Assembly (NCBI RefSeq): GCF_040196175.1
Contig: NZ_JBEFNF010000001.1
Span: 1,054,001-1,118,000 of the forward strand
Length of the DNA stretch: 64,000 nucleotides
Direction of reading: 5' to 3'
DNA from: Halospina sp040196175
Lineage (GTDB): Bacteria; Pseudomonadota; Gammaproteobacteria; Pseudomonadales; Oleiphilaceae
Below, one piece after another: positions 9,010-17,419 of the stretch. The translations under genes and the position numbers were made by a program. The notes under the pieces were generated by a model, which worked only from the letters and a program-made list of their open reading frames with translations, searched no databases and was not told the DNA's origin. The first letter of the stretch is position 1. The number at the start of each line of letters is the position of its first letter.

Positions 9010-9627
9010 TTAGTTGCTGAGCCGTTCACGGAGTTTATTAAGTCGGCTCCGGACGTCACTGGAACGATCAGCGGAGGGCGCCGCGCCTTCCGTTGCGTCG
9101 CTGTCACTGTTGTTCGGTGACGAGCGCTGGTTGCTGCCCAGCGCCAGCCGGTTCCCTTCATTTTCGGGAAAAGTAAGGGTTTCCAGCGCACCAGCACGCT
9201 CAATGACGATCCGGCGCTGACGCACTTCGCGCAAGCTGGCATTGCCGGGCAGGGCATCACCAATACGATAGACTTTGGTCTCGCCATCAGGTCCCTCTAC
9301 GAGTGCACTATCGGTTTCATCCGTGTCTCCCGCCATTACACCCCGGAGCACGAGCTGCAGGTTGGTTTCCGGAAGGGTCTCCGCACGTTCCACAGGTTCG
9401 TCGGTCTGGTCTCCGGCGGTGCCGAAAAAGGCCAGCTGCTCCAACTGAGGCGGGGCAGCATCCCTTTCCCGACTGCTGTCCGTCGAAGCGTTATCTCTGG
9501 CAACGGCCTGCGGCGTAGCGGAAACGTTTTCTCTCATCCGGAGCCCCTGCCAACCAATCAGTGCCAGTATTGCCACAGCGAGCACTGCTGCTGTGACCAC
9601 GGGGATGGCATTAATGCGTTTTTCCAT
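9010..9627 (-). CDS. gspC: Type II secretion inner-membrane protein GspC
   Basis: Links the outer-membrane secretin to the inner-membrane platform of type II secretion. A short cytoplasmic N terminus is followed by one membrane helix (about residues 8-26), a Pro/Ala/Glu-rich linker, and an HR domain (LQLVLRGVMAG through KVYRIGDALPG to RRIVIERAG). There is no PDZ domain after the HR region; the C terminus is a polar, Ser/Asn-rich tail. I chose ATG 9627, but a TTG at 9633 is closer to the AAAGGG ribosome site and is possible. It is divergent from gspE; gspD, its usual partner, is absent, replaced downstream by the LapG-like gene. Confidence 0.88.
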   Translation of the reverse strand: MEKRINAIPVVTAAVLAVAILALIGWQGLRMRENVSATPQAVARDNASTDSSRERDAAPPQLEQLAFFGTAGDQTDEPVERAETLPETNLQLVLRGVMAGDTDETDSALVEGPDGETKVYRIGDALPGNASLREVRQRRIVIERAGALETLTFPENEGNRLALGSNQRSSPNNSDSDATEGAAPSADRSSDVRSRLNKLRERLSN

Positions 9628-9723
9628 GGACAATCAGCCCTTTCCGGTGACCGGGAATGATGGTTGCCTTCATTATCCCGGGATACTAACGTAACCACAA
9701 ACCAACACCGCACGGTTTGCGAT

Positions 9724-11223
9724 ATGGGCGAAACCCTGAACGACACGCGCACCACGGAAGCCAGACTGCCCTTCAGTTTTGCCCGACGCAATGGCGTTGT
9801 GCTTACCCGGGATGATGAGGGTGAACTGGAATTGCTGGTGCGGCCGGGAGCATCGGCCCGGGCTATTGCCGAAGCCACCCGTCTGAGTCGAGGGCGCGCC
9901 CGGCTTCGGGAAATGGAAGCCGAGGCGTTTGATGATGCACTGACTCGTGCGTACCAGAACGATTCCGAGGAAGCCATGCAAATGGTGGAGGGGATTGGCG
10001 AGGATATGGATCTCGCTAGCCTTGCGGAATCGGTTCCGGAAACGGAAGACCTTATGGAACAGGAGGATGACGCACCGGTTATCCGCCTGATTAATGCCAT
10101 TCTTACCGAAGCGATCAAGAGTGGTGCTTCGGACGTTCACATCGAGACCTATGAAAAACGGTTGGTAGTGCGTTTCCGGGTGGACGGGGTGCTGCGGGAA
10201 GTAGTCCAGCCCAAGCGGGCTCTGGCACCACTGCTGGTCTCGCGCATCAAGGTTATGGCGCGGCTGGATATCGCCGAGAAACGGGTGCCTCAGGACGGGC
10301 GCATTTCGCTGCGCGTGGCCGGGCGGGAGGTAGACATCCGGGTGTCCACCATGCCGTCTTCCAATGGCGAACGCGTGGTGCTGCGCCTGCTGGACAAGGA
10401 GGCCGGGCTTCTGGAGCTGGATTCCATCGGAATGTCCGAGCGGGATCTGAGCCTGGTCAAGAATCTGGTGAACCGCCCCTACGGCATCATTCTGGTCACT
10501 GGTCCCACAGGATCGGGTAAGACCACAACACTCTATGGCGCTCTGAGCGAGATCAATGATCGCTCGCGCAATATCCTGACCGTTGAAGACCCAATCGAAT
10601 ACAACCTGCCCGGTATTGGACAGACCCAGGTGAACCCCAAGGTGGACATGACCTTTGCACGGGGCCTGAGGGCGATCCTGCGCCAGGATCCGGACGTGGT
10701 CATGATCGGCGAGATCCGGGACCTGGAAACCGCCGAAATCGCGGTACAGGCCAGCCTGACCGGCCACTTGGTGCTGTCCACACTGCATACGAATACTGCG
10801 ACTGGCGCCATTACGCGCCTGATTGACATGGGCGTGGAGCCTTTCCTGATCTCCTCAAGCCTCGCTGGTATTGTTGCCCAGCGCCTGGTACGGATGCTGT
10901 GTACGGAATGCCGCCAACCCTATACACCAGATGCCACCGAATGCCGCTTCCTGAACGCCGATCCTGACAACCCACCCACCATCTATCACAACGGGGGCTG
11001 TGATGCCTGTAACCAGCTGGGTTACCGGGGGCGTATGGGGATCTACGAAGTGGTTGGCATCGATGAGGGGCTCCGGACCCTGATCCATGATCGGGCCGCA
11101 GAGCAGTCCCTGGAACAGGCAGCACGTGAGCGCGGACCCAGCATCCATACTGATGGTGTAAGCAAGATCCTTAACGGCACCACCACGGTAGAGGAAGTGC
11201 TGCGGGTGACGCACCGGGGATGA
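9724..11223 (+). CDS. gspE: Type II secretion ATPase GspE
   Basis: Cytoplasmic hexameric ATPase driving pseudopilus assembly. From ATG 9724 it has 499 residues. There is an N1E-type domain that contacts GspL, Walker A GPTGSGKT at residues 260-267, an Asp box, VMIGEIRDLETAEIA as Walker B, and a His box. A tetracysteine zinc motif follows (CTEC ... CDAC), which marks GspE rather than PilB-only relatives. The frame extends upstream to a TTG at 9664, but family N termini fit the ATG better; the ribosome site is poor in either case. It is first of the nine-gene plus-strand gsp run. Confidence 0.95.
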   Translation: MGETLNDTRTTEARLPFSFARRNGVVLTRDDEGELELLVRPGASARAIAEATRLSRGRARLREMEAEAFDDALTRAYQNDSEEAMQMVEGIGEDMDLASLAESVPETEDLMEQEDDAPVIRLINAILTEAIKSGASDVHIETYEKRLVVRFRVDGVLREVVQPKRALAPLLVSRIKVMARLDIAEKRVPQDGRISLRVAGREVDIRVSTMPSSNGERVVLRLLDKEAGLLELDSIGMSERDLSLVKNLVNRPYGIILVTGPTGSGKTTTLYGALSEINDRSRNILTVEDPIEYNLPGIGQTQVNPKVDMTFARGLRAILRQDPDVVMIGEIRDLETAEIAVQASLTGHLVLSTLHTNTATGAITRLIDMGVEPFLISSSLAGIVAQRLVRMLCTECRQPYTPDATECRFLNADPDNPPTIYHNGGCDACNQLGYRGRMGIYEVVGIDEGLRTLIHDRAAEQSLEQAARERGPSIHTDGVSKILNGTTTVEEVLRVTHRG

Positions 11224-11226
11224 TTC

Positions 11227-12435
11227 ATGGCAGCATTTGAATTCAAGGCGCTAGACGCCCGTGGTAAGCAGAAGAAAGGCGTTCTGGAGGCCGACAGTTC
11301 GCGTGCTGTTCGCCAGCAGTTGCGAGACCGGGGTTGGGCACCGCTGGAGGTGTCACCGACGCAAGAGCGCCAGCAGGGGACCGGGTTCTCCCTGGGCAGG
11401 GGGCTGTCGGCTGCCGACCTGGCGCTGGTTACACGCCAGCTGGCCACTTTGATCCAGTCCGGCATACCCGTTGAACAGGCCCTTGCCGCCATTGCCAACC
11501 AGGCCGACAAACCGCGTATCAAGAGCATGATGCTGGCTGTTCGTGCCAAAGTGCTGGAAGGTCATACGCTGGCTGGCAGCCTGGGGGAGTTCCCCTCCGC
11601 ATTTCCGCAGCTGTACCGCGCAACGGTGGCTGCCGGCGAGCATGCCGGGCATATGGATCTGGTACTCAACCGCCTTGCTGACTACACCGAAGCCCGTCAG
11701 GAGGCCCGGCAGAAGATCCAGCTGGCGGCCATCTATCCAGTAATACTGACCTTCGTAGCCATTGCTATCGTCATCTTCCTGCTGACCTATGTGGTGCCGG
11801 ACATCATTGATGTGTTTGTGCGCAGTGGGCAGGAGCTACCGCCGCTGACCAAAGGACTGCTGGCGGTCAGCAGCTTCTTTGTGGATTGGGGATGGCTTTT
11901 GCTGATACTGCTGGTGGTTGGGGGGATCGCTTTCCGGATCGCAATGCGCCGCCCGTCTTTCCGCCTCAGGTTTCATCGCCAGCTACTTCATGTACCCTTT
12001 ATCTCCCGATTGAGCCGAGGCATGAATACAGCCCGTTTCGCCAGTACTGTGAGCATTCTCACAAGCAGTGGCGTACCGTTGGTGGAGGCAATGCGTATTG
12101 CTGGCGAGGTATTGTCCAATGAGTACCTGAAAGAACGGATCCGGGAAGCGACGCAATCGGTGAGTGAGGGTGGGTCGCTGAAGAATGCTCTGGAGAATAC
12201 CGGCTACTTTCCGCCGATGATGATCCACATGATCGGCAGTGGTGAGGCCAGTGGCGAATTGGACCAGATGCTCGAACGCACAGCTACACACCAGGAGAAC
12301 GATCTTCAGGGCAAGATTTCCGCTCTGGTCGGGCTTTTTGAGCCCCTAATGCTGCTGGTGATGGGAGGGGTGGTACTGATCATCGTTCTGGCGATCATGC
12401 TGCCAATCATGAATATGAGCCAACTAATGGGTTGA
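11227..12435 (+). CDS. gspF: Type II secretion inner-membrane platform protein GspF
   Basis: Polytopic platform protein of 402 residues. Two homologous T2SSF helical domains, the second beginning near FHRQLLHVPFISRLSRGMNTARF, alternate with three membrane helices (around 170-190, 220-240 and 375-395). The N-terminal FEFKALDARGKQKKG is characteristic. It starts three bases after the gspE stop and overlaps gspG as TGATG. Confidence 0.96.
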   Translation: MAAFEFKALDARGKQKKGVLEADSSRAVRQQLRDRGWAPLEVSPTQERQQGTGFSLGRGLSAADLALVTRQLATLIQSGIPVEQALAAIANQADKPRIKSMMLAVRAKVLEGHTLAGSLGEFPSAFPQLYRATVAAGEHAGHMDLVLNRLADYTEARQEARQKIQLAAIYPVILTFVAIAIVIFLLTYVVPDIIDVFVRSGQELPPLTKGLLAVSSFFVDWGWLLLILLVVGGIAFRIAMRRPSFRLRFHRQLLHVPFISRLSRGMNTARFASTVSILTSSGVPLVEAMRIAGEVLSNEYLKERIREATQSVSEGGSLKNALENTGYFPPMMIHMIGSGEASGELDQMLERTATHQENDLQGKISALVGLFEPLMLLVMGGVVLIIVLAIMLPIMNMSQLMG

Positions 12436-12878
12436 TGATAATGACGCAAGCAAATCGTAGTCGTGGTTTCACACTGATTGAGATCATGGTGGTAATGGTG
12501 ATCCTCGGGCTTCTGGTCGCGCTGGTGGCTCCAAACATCATGGGCCGCGGGGATGAGGCAAGGGTCACCGCCGCCGAGGCCCAGCTGCGCAACATCAGCA
12601 GCGCTCTGGACCTTTACCGATTGGATAACAGTCATTATCCGTCTACTGAACAGGGGCTTGATGCGTTGGTGGAGAAACCCGGTGGCTCTCCAGAACCCTC
12701 CAACTGGAATCCGGATGGCTATATGAGTGCGATCCCCAAAGATCCCTGGGGTAATGATTACCAATATGTACAACCGGGTTCCGAAGGCCCCTACGATCTT
12801 TACTCCTACGGAGCGGACGGCCGCGAGGGCGGTGAAGGCGTGAATGGCGACATCAGCGTCTGGGACGTGGAAGAGTAG
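12435..12878 (+). CDS. gspG: Major pseudopilin GspG
   Basis: Main subunit of the type II secretion pseudopilus. The prepilin peptidase site RSRG^FTLIE with Glu at +5 is followed by a hydrophobic helix. The C-terminal half has the GspG features STEQGLDALVEKP, YMSAIPKDPWGNDY and YSYGADG, including the acidic and Gly residues of the calcium loop. ATG 12435 overlaps the gspF stop; ATG 12441, two codons in, is equally plausible. A prepilin peptidase (GspO/PilD) must be encoded elsewhere. Confidence 0.96.
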   Translation: MIMTQANRSRGFTLIEIMVVMVILGLLVALVAPNIMGRGDEARVTAAEAQLRNISSALDLYRLDNSHYPSTEQGLDALVEKPGGSPEPSNWNPDGYMSAIPKDPWGNDYQYVQPGSEGPYDLYSYGADGREGGEGVNGDISVWDVEE

Positions 12879-12885
12879 ATCCGGC

Positions 12886-13434
12886 ATGGAGCGTTGTCAG
12901 CGACTATCGGGGTTCACTCTCATTGAGCTGATGGTGGTGCTTGTTGTGGTGAGCCTGCTGATCAGCCTTGTGGGGCTCAGCGTTGGCGGCGGCGGGGAAA
13001 GGCGCGAGCTGGAGGAGATGACGCGCAGTCTCTATCTCAGGATGCAGGCGGCTTCCGAGCAAGCTGTCATGACCAATCGTGAGATCGGCATACGGTTCCG
13101 CGAAGAGGGCTATGGCTTTGTCGAACTGGATCGTAACCAGGGCCAGTGGGCGCCCCTTCCGCGCGGCGGTCTTGCTGGAGGCAGCCTGCCCGAATGGGTA
13201 GAGCTTGATCTGATGACCGATGGTGGTGAAGCGCAGGCCCTGGAAACGGACGATGATGAAGAGCAATCGCAGCCGGATCTAGTGTTTTTCTCCTCAGGCG
13301 AATCCACTGCTTTTGACCTCTACCTCTGGTGGGAAGGAGCGTCCGATGGAAGCGCACAGATTTTGACCAGTGATGGCGCAACCGGGGTTGAATGGCTCCA
13401 GCCCGGTGACGAGGACTACAGGGGGCGCCTGTAA
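12886..13434 (+). CDS. gspH: Minor pseudopilin GspH
   Basis: A pseudopilin of 182 residues with the cleavage site RLSG^FTLIEL followed by a hydrophobic helix and a GspH-like beta-rich body containing REIGIRFREEGYGFVELD. The central region is unusually acidic (EALETDDDEEQ). I use ATG 12886; the open frame extends into gspG, but the leader peptide fits this ATG. It ends in a TAATG overlap with gspI. Confidence 0.92.
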   Translation: MERCQRLSGFTLIELMVVLVVVSLLISLVGLSVGGGGERRELEEMTRSLYLRMQAASEQAVMTNREIGIRFREEGYGFVELDRNQGQWAPLPRGGLAGGSLPEWVELDLMTDGGEAQALETDDDEEQSQPDLVFFSSGESTAFDLYLWWEGASDGSAQILTSDGATGVEWLQPGDEDYRGRL

Positions 13435-13826
13435 TGCCTGTTGGAGCGGGACGCGCCCGCGGTTTTACGCTCATGGAGGTGATGATTGCGCTGATGATTT
13501 TCGGACTCCTGGCTGCCATGCTGCAGCAGGTGGCCTCCGGGTACATGAGCAACTACCGGCGGATTGAAAGTCAGACCATGGCTTCCTGGATCGCCCAGAA
13601 CCGTCTCACTGAAATGCGCCTTCAGGATCAGATGCCCGCGACCGGTCAATCGGATGATGAACTGGAATTCGGAGGCCACGAGTGGGAAGTGGAGACCGAC
13701 GTCAGTAATACTGAGGACTCCGCAATACGGCGAGTGGAGATCACCCTTTACCGCGTGCAACCGAATCATGGCAACCCAGTGCAGCAGTTGGTTTTCACAG
13801 GTTTTCTGGGGCAGCGTAACCGATGA
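13434..13826 (+). CDS. gspI: Minor pseudopilin GspI
   Basis: Small pseudopilin of 130 residues. Cleavage at GRARG^FTLMEV with Glu at +5, then a hydrophobic helix and the GspI signature MASWIAQNRLTEMRL. In the tip complex GspI binds GspJ and GspK. Its start overlaps the gspH stop (TAATG) and its stop overlaps the gspJ start (ATGA). Confidence 0.93.
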   Translation: MPVGAGRARGFTLMEVMIALMIFGLLAAMLQQVASGYMSNYRRIESQTMASWIAQNRLTEMRLQDQMPATGQSDDELEFGGHEWEVETDVSNTEDSAIRRVEITLYRVQPNHGNPVQQLVFTGFLGQRNR

Positions 13827-14527
13827 GGACAAGCAAGCGGGAACACGGGTTTACCCTGCTCGAGGTTCTGATCGCGGTATTCATCACCAGTATGATTTCG
13901 CTCGGCGTCTGGCAGGTCATGAATACCTTGATGGCTTCCCGTGACGGTATTGAGCGGGTTTCCGGCGCCTTCCGCGATGTTCAGCAAACCATTTCCCTGC
14001 TGGAGCGGGATCTGCTTCAGGCCGTTAAACGGCCCGTAAAGGATGCCTATGGTGAACGCCTTCCGGCACTGACGAGCCGCAGGAGCGGCGCGGATCTGGA
14101 GCTGACGCGCCAGGGATGGCGCAACCCGCTTGGGGACAAGCGCAGCCAGCTCCAGCGTGTGGCCTGGGAGTATCAGGAAATCGAGGAACGTCTGATCCGT
14201 CGCTATTGGCCGGTTCTGGACCGTGCTCAGAGTACCCAGAGCCGGGAGCAGGCGGTGCTAGAGAATGTCGGATCCGTAGAGGTACGGTTCCGCGACCCTA
14301 ATGGCCAGTGGCTGAGCGAGTGGCCGGCTGACAGCGGAAGCAGCGGTGGATTTGCTGAAGCTGAAGGCACCGATGTCCTCCGAATGCCCTTGCCACGTGC
14401 GGTAGAGGTGGTGATCGAGCATCAGCGTTTTGGGACACTGCGCCGGGTCGTGGCGCTGGGTGAATCCATGGCGCTCAGCAGCGGTCGGGGCGACCCGAAT
14501 GGTGACGATGGGGAGAGCAACGAATGA
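13823..14527 (+). CDS. gspJ: Minor pseudopilin GspJ
   Basis: A 234-residue pseudopilin with cleavage site REHG^FTLLEVLIAVFI. The body contains the GspJ pattern RRSGADLELTRQGWRNPLGDKRSQLQRVAW and VRFRDPNGQWLSEWP. It is slightly longer than most GspJ proteins because of a Ser/Gly/Glu-rich stretch before the last strand and a polar tail. It is coupled to gspK by ATGA. Confidence 0.93.
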   Translation: MRTSKREHGFTLLEVLIAVFITSMISLGVWQVMNTLMASRDGIERVSGAFRDVQQTISLLERDLLQAVKRPVKDAYGERLPALTSRRSGADLELTRQGWRNPLGDKRSQLQRVAWEYQEIEERLIRRYWPVLDRAQSTQSREQAVLENVGSVEVRFRDPNGQWLSEWPADSGSSGGFAEAEGTDVLRMPLPRAVEVVIEHQRFGTLRRVVALGESMALSSGRGDPNGDDGESNE

Positions 14528-15558
14528 AACCCGCGCGCTTTAATGGCGAAAAGGGCGTGGCGTTGATCATCGTCCTGATGGCGTTCGCGCTCGGTTCCAT
14601 CCTGGCCTCGGGGATGCTGTCGCGCCAGAGCGTGATGATTCGGGGCGCAACCACCTACCTGGCCCAGAATGACGCCCGGAGCCTGGCTTTCGGAGCAGAA
14701 GCGTTCGCGCGCCAGTTTCTCGCACGCGATCTTGAGGGTAGCGGCAAAACCCAGGATAAAGACAGCAGCAGTGGCCAAGGAGAAACCACCACTGGACAGG
14801 AGGTGGATCATCCCAATGAGGACTGGGCGCGTAACGCTCTGACGCTGCCAGTGGAGCAGGGGGTGATCGAAGCCCAGATCAATGACCTGCGTGGTCGCCT
14901 GAACCTCAATGCGCTGACGGAGGTTGATGGCACGGTAAACAAACGCCAGCGCGACAGGCTGGACCGGCTGCTACGTGCGCTGGAAATCCGCAACGTGCGC
15001 ACCGAGACCTTCATCGACTGGGTGGACGCGGATGATCAGCGTACCGGCGGGGCTGGCGCTGAGGACAGTGATTACATGCTCCTGGATCCAGCCTATAGGG
15101 CCGCCGATCAGCCCTTTGTGAGCGTAACCGAAGTCCGGCTTCTTGACGGTATGAGCGAGGCATCCTATCAGCGACTGCGTCCACATATCACGGTTCTGCC
15201 GAACCGGGACGGTAGCCTCAATGTCAACTTCGCTTCGCCCCTCGTGATACGCTCACTGCATGATCGCATCACCGAGGGGCAGGCGGAGAGCGTTCATGAG
15301 ACGCTGCGAGAGTCGCCGGTGGAGGACGTGGAGGCGTTCCTGGCACTGCCCGAGTTCGCTGGCTTGGGGCTGGAGGCGGACGGTCTTGGAGTAAGCACGG
15401 ACTTCTTTGAAATCGCCGCAAAAGTCAGCGTCAGTGGTACAGTGTTCCGGATGGTTTCAAAGGTCCAGCGCACGCGCGACGGTCAGGTCAGGGTGTTGTC
15501 CCGGGATACCGGCAGGAACCAGCTGATCACTAAGGAACAGATTCAGGCGTCTGAATAG
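14524..15558 (+). CDS. gspK: Pseudopilus tip protein GspK
   Basis: Large minor pseudopilin of 344 residues. Cleavage falls at GEKG^VALIIV; the +5 residue is Ile rather than Glu, the usual exception in GspK. The alpha-domain landmarks LRGRLNLNAL, FIDWVDADDQ, YMLLDPAYRAADQPF and SVTEVRLLDGM are present. A low-complexity Gln/Asp/Ser-rich insert is seen around residues 75-100. GspK caps the pseudopilus with GspI and GspJ. Confidence 0.94.
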   Translation: MKPARFNGEKGVALIIVLMAFALGSILASGMLSRQSVMIRGATTYLAQNDARSLAFGAEAFARQFLARDLEGSGKTQDKDSSSGQGETTTGQEVDHPNEDWARNALTLPVEQGVIEAQINDLRGRLNLNALTEVDGTVNKRQRDRLDRLLRALEIRNVRTETFIDWVDADDQRTGGAGAEDSDYMLLDPAYRAADQPFVSVTEVRLLDGMSEASYQRLRPHITVLPNRDGSLNVNFASPLVIRSLHDRITEGQAESVHETLRESPVEDVEAFLALPEFAGLGLEADGLGVSTDFFEIAAKVSVSGTVFRMVSKVQRTRDGQVRVLSRDTGRNQLITKEQIQASE

Positions 15559-15592
15559 ACGCATTTGCACAGGGCTAGAGCAGACGGATGAT

Positions 15593-16888
15593 ATGGCCTA
15601 TCAACTCTACATAAGAGCGGGAACCGAAGCCGGTGAAAACGCCGACGCCGAACGGTTTGAATGGGTGCTATTGGATGCCTCCGGCAGTAATGCCGGTGAA
15701 GGCCAGGGGGAGACCCGGGATACACTGGAAGCCAAGCTTCAGTCGATTGGCGTGGAAGCCGCCGAGGTCATCGGGATTATACCGGCGTTTGACGTAACGC
15801 CCTGTTCCGCGCGTATTCCCGGCCGCCAGAAGCGCATGATCCGGCAGGCGCTACCTTTTGCCGTAGAAGAACAGCTGGCACAGGATATTGATTCTGTTCA
15901 TCTGGCTCTTGGCGAACAGACACATAATGAATGGCAGGTAGCAGCGATTGATCGGGAGCGTATGGATGTCTACGCAGCCTGGTTCGAAACCTTCGGCTAT
16001 CCGGTTCAGGCTATCCATGCGGATGCCATGCTGCTGCCTGTCGCCCAGCACCAATGGACCATCCTGGTGGAGGAAAACCAGGCGTTGATCCGGCAACGTG
16101 ATGACAGCTGGTACGAAGTGCCTGTCGAGGGTCTGGGTGTGTTCATGGACTCTCTGATTGAGGCTTATGGTGGCGAAACACCGCCGGGCGTCTGTCTTCT
16201 GGCAACACCGCAGGCGGCGGAAGTACACCGGATGGCACTCGCTTCACTGGAGCAGCACCCGGATGCGCTCATCCATGTGGAAACCCTTGAGCAACCGCCT
16301 CTGCGTCTGATGGTTGCAAGTCTGGCTGAAGGAGACGCGCAAGCAATCAACCTCTGCCAGGGCGAGCACGGAGCGCACGCAAGCGGGCACTCACCCCTGT
16401 GGCGCTGGCGTGCCGTCGCCGTTGTGGCTGTTATCGGCCTTGTAGCCCAGCTTGGTTTCATGGCTGCGGAAGGTGTCTACTACCGCAATCAGGCGGAGCG
16501 CTTTGATGAACAGGCCGTCTCAATCTACCGTGACTACTTTCCGGATGACAGTCGTACCCATGCCGGCAATCTGCAGCGCGTTGTCCAGGGCAAAATGCGT
16601 GCAGCCAGCGAAGGTGGTGGCGGCGGTGATTTGCTGGCCATGCTGAGAGCAACAGGGCAACAGTATCAGCGTCTTGATGAGCCGCAGAGCCTTCGCTTTG
16701 ACGCCATCCAGTTCAGCCGCAGCCGGGGTGAACTGCGGGTCGAGCTCCGCGGCCAAAGCTTCGCCCAGCTTGATACCATGCGGAACGGACTCAGCAGCTC
16801 TGGTTTCAATGCCCGTATTGGCTCCGTCGTCAACAATGACGATGGCACCGAGGCGCGGCTCACGGTCAGACAGGGAGGTTCAGGATAA
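15593..16888 (+). CDS. gspL: Type II secretion platform protein GspL
   Basis: Bitopic protein of 431 residues that recruits GspE to the membrane. The N-terminal cytoplasmic actin-like domain includes the segment RQALPFAVEEQLAQDIDSVH. A membrane helix near residues 270-292 and a periplasmic ferredoxin-like domain follow. It starts 34 bases after gspK, the largest gap in the run, and overlaps gspM as TAATG. Confidence 0.92.
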   Translation: MAYQLYIRAGTEAGENADAERFEWVLLDASGSNAGEGQGETRDTLEAKLQSIGVEAAEVIGIIPAFDVTPCSARIPGRQKRMIRQALPFAVEEQLAQDIDSVHLALGEQTHNEWQVAAIDRERMDVYAAWFETFGYPVQAIHADAMLLPVAQHQWTILVEENQALIRQRDDSWYEVPVEGLGVFMDSLIEAYGGETPPGVCLLATPQAAEVHRMALASLEQHPDALIHVETLEQPPLRLMVASLAEGDAQAINLCQGEHGAHASGHSPLWRWRAVAVVAVIGLVAQLGFMAAEGVYYRNQAERFDEQAVSIYRDYFPDDSRTHAGNLQRVVQGKMRAASEGGGGGDLLAMLRATGQQYQRLDEPQSLRFDAIQFSRSRGELRVELRGQSFAQLDTMRNGLSSSGFNARIGSVVNNDDGTEARLTVRQGGSG

Positions 16889-17406
16889 TGCCTGAGATAA
16901 TCCGCAAGATCCCGGCAGCGCGCTCCGCCATTGCCCATTACGAGCAACTGAGCAACCGGGACAGGCGCGCCCTTCAAATCATGCTTGTAGCACTGGCACT
17001 GGCCATTCTGTACCTCGGGATCTGGCGCCCGATTGTGGAGTTCAGAGGCGAAGGTTATGAGCGGATGCAACAGGCGCGTGAGAGGGTAGCTTGGGTCAGC
17101 GCCCGCGAACAGGACCTGAAACGCATTGCCCAGAAAGGCGAGTCCGGGCAGGGTGCCTCGCTTGGTGATGCGGATCTGCTCAAGACGGTAACCGAGTCAG
17201 CCGATCGATCGGGTCTGCCGTTGCAGCGCTTTGAACCCAGTGGTGATGACGCTATGCGGCTGTGGCTGGAGGCCGTGCCGTTTACGGATCTGACCCAGTG
17301 GCTGGCCCATCTGCAGAGCAAGTATGGACTGGCCGTCGATCAGGCCTCGCTGGATAGAACCAAAAAACCCGGTCTGGTGGATGCCCGCCTGACCCTCGCA
17401 CCCTGA
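16888..17406 (+). CDS. gspM: Type II secretion platform protein GspM
   Basis: Small bitopic protein of 172 residues, partner of GspL. A short cytoplasmic N terminus with NRDRRALQIM is followed by a membrane helix (about residues 30-50), a coiled-coil linker and a periplasmic ferredoxin-like domain that contains LPLQRFEPSGDDAMRLWLE. It is the last gene of the secretion run; gspN and gspO do not follow. Confidence 0.9.
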   Translation: MPEIIRKIPAARSAIAHYEQLSNRDRRALQIMLVALALAILYLGIWRPIVEFRGEGYERMQQARERVAWVSAREQDLKRIAQKGESGQGASLGDADLLKTVTESADRSGLPLQRFEPSGDDAMRLWLEAVPFTDLTQWLAHLQSKYGLAVDQASLDRTKKPGLVDARLTLAP

Positions 17407-17419
17407 TTCGGAGGAAAAA

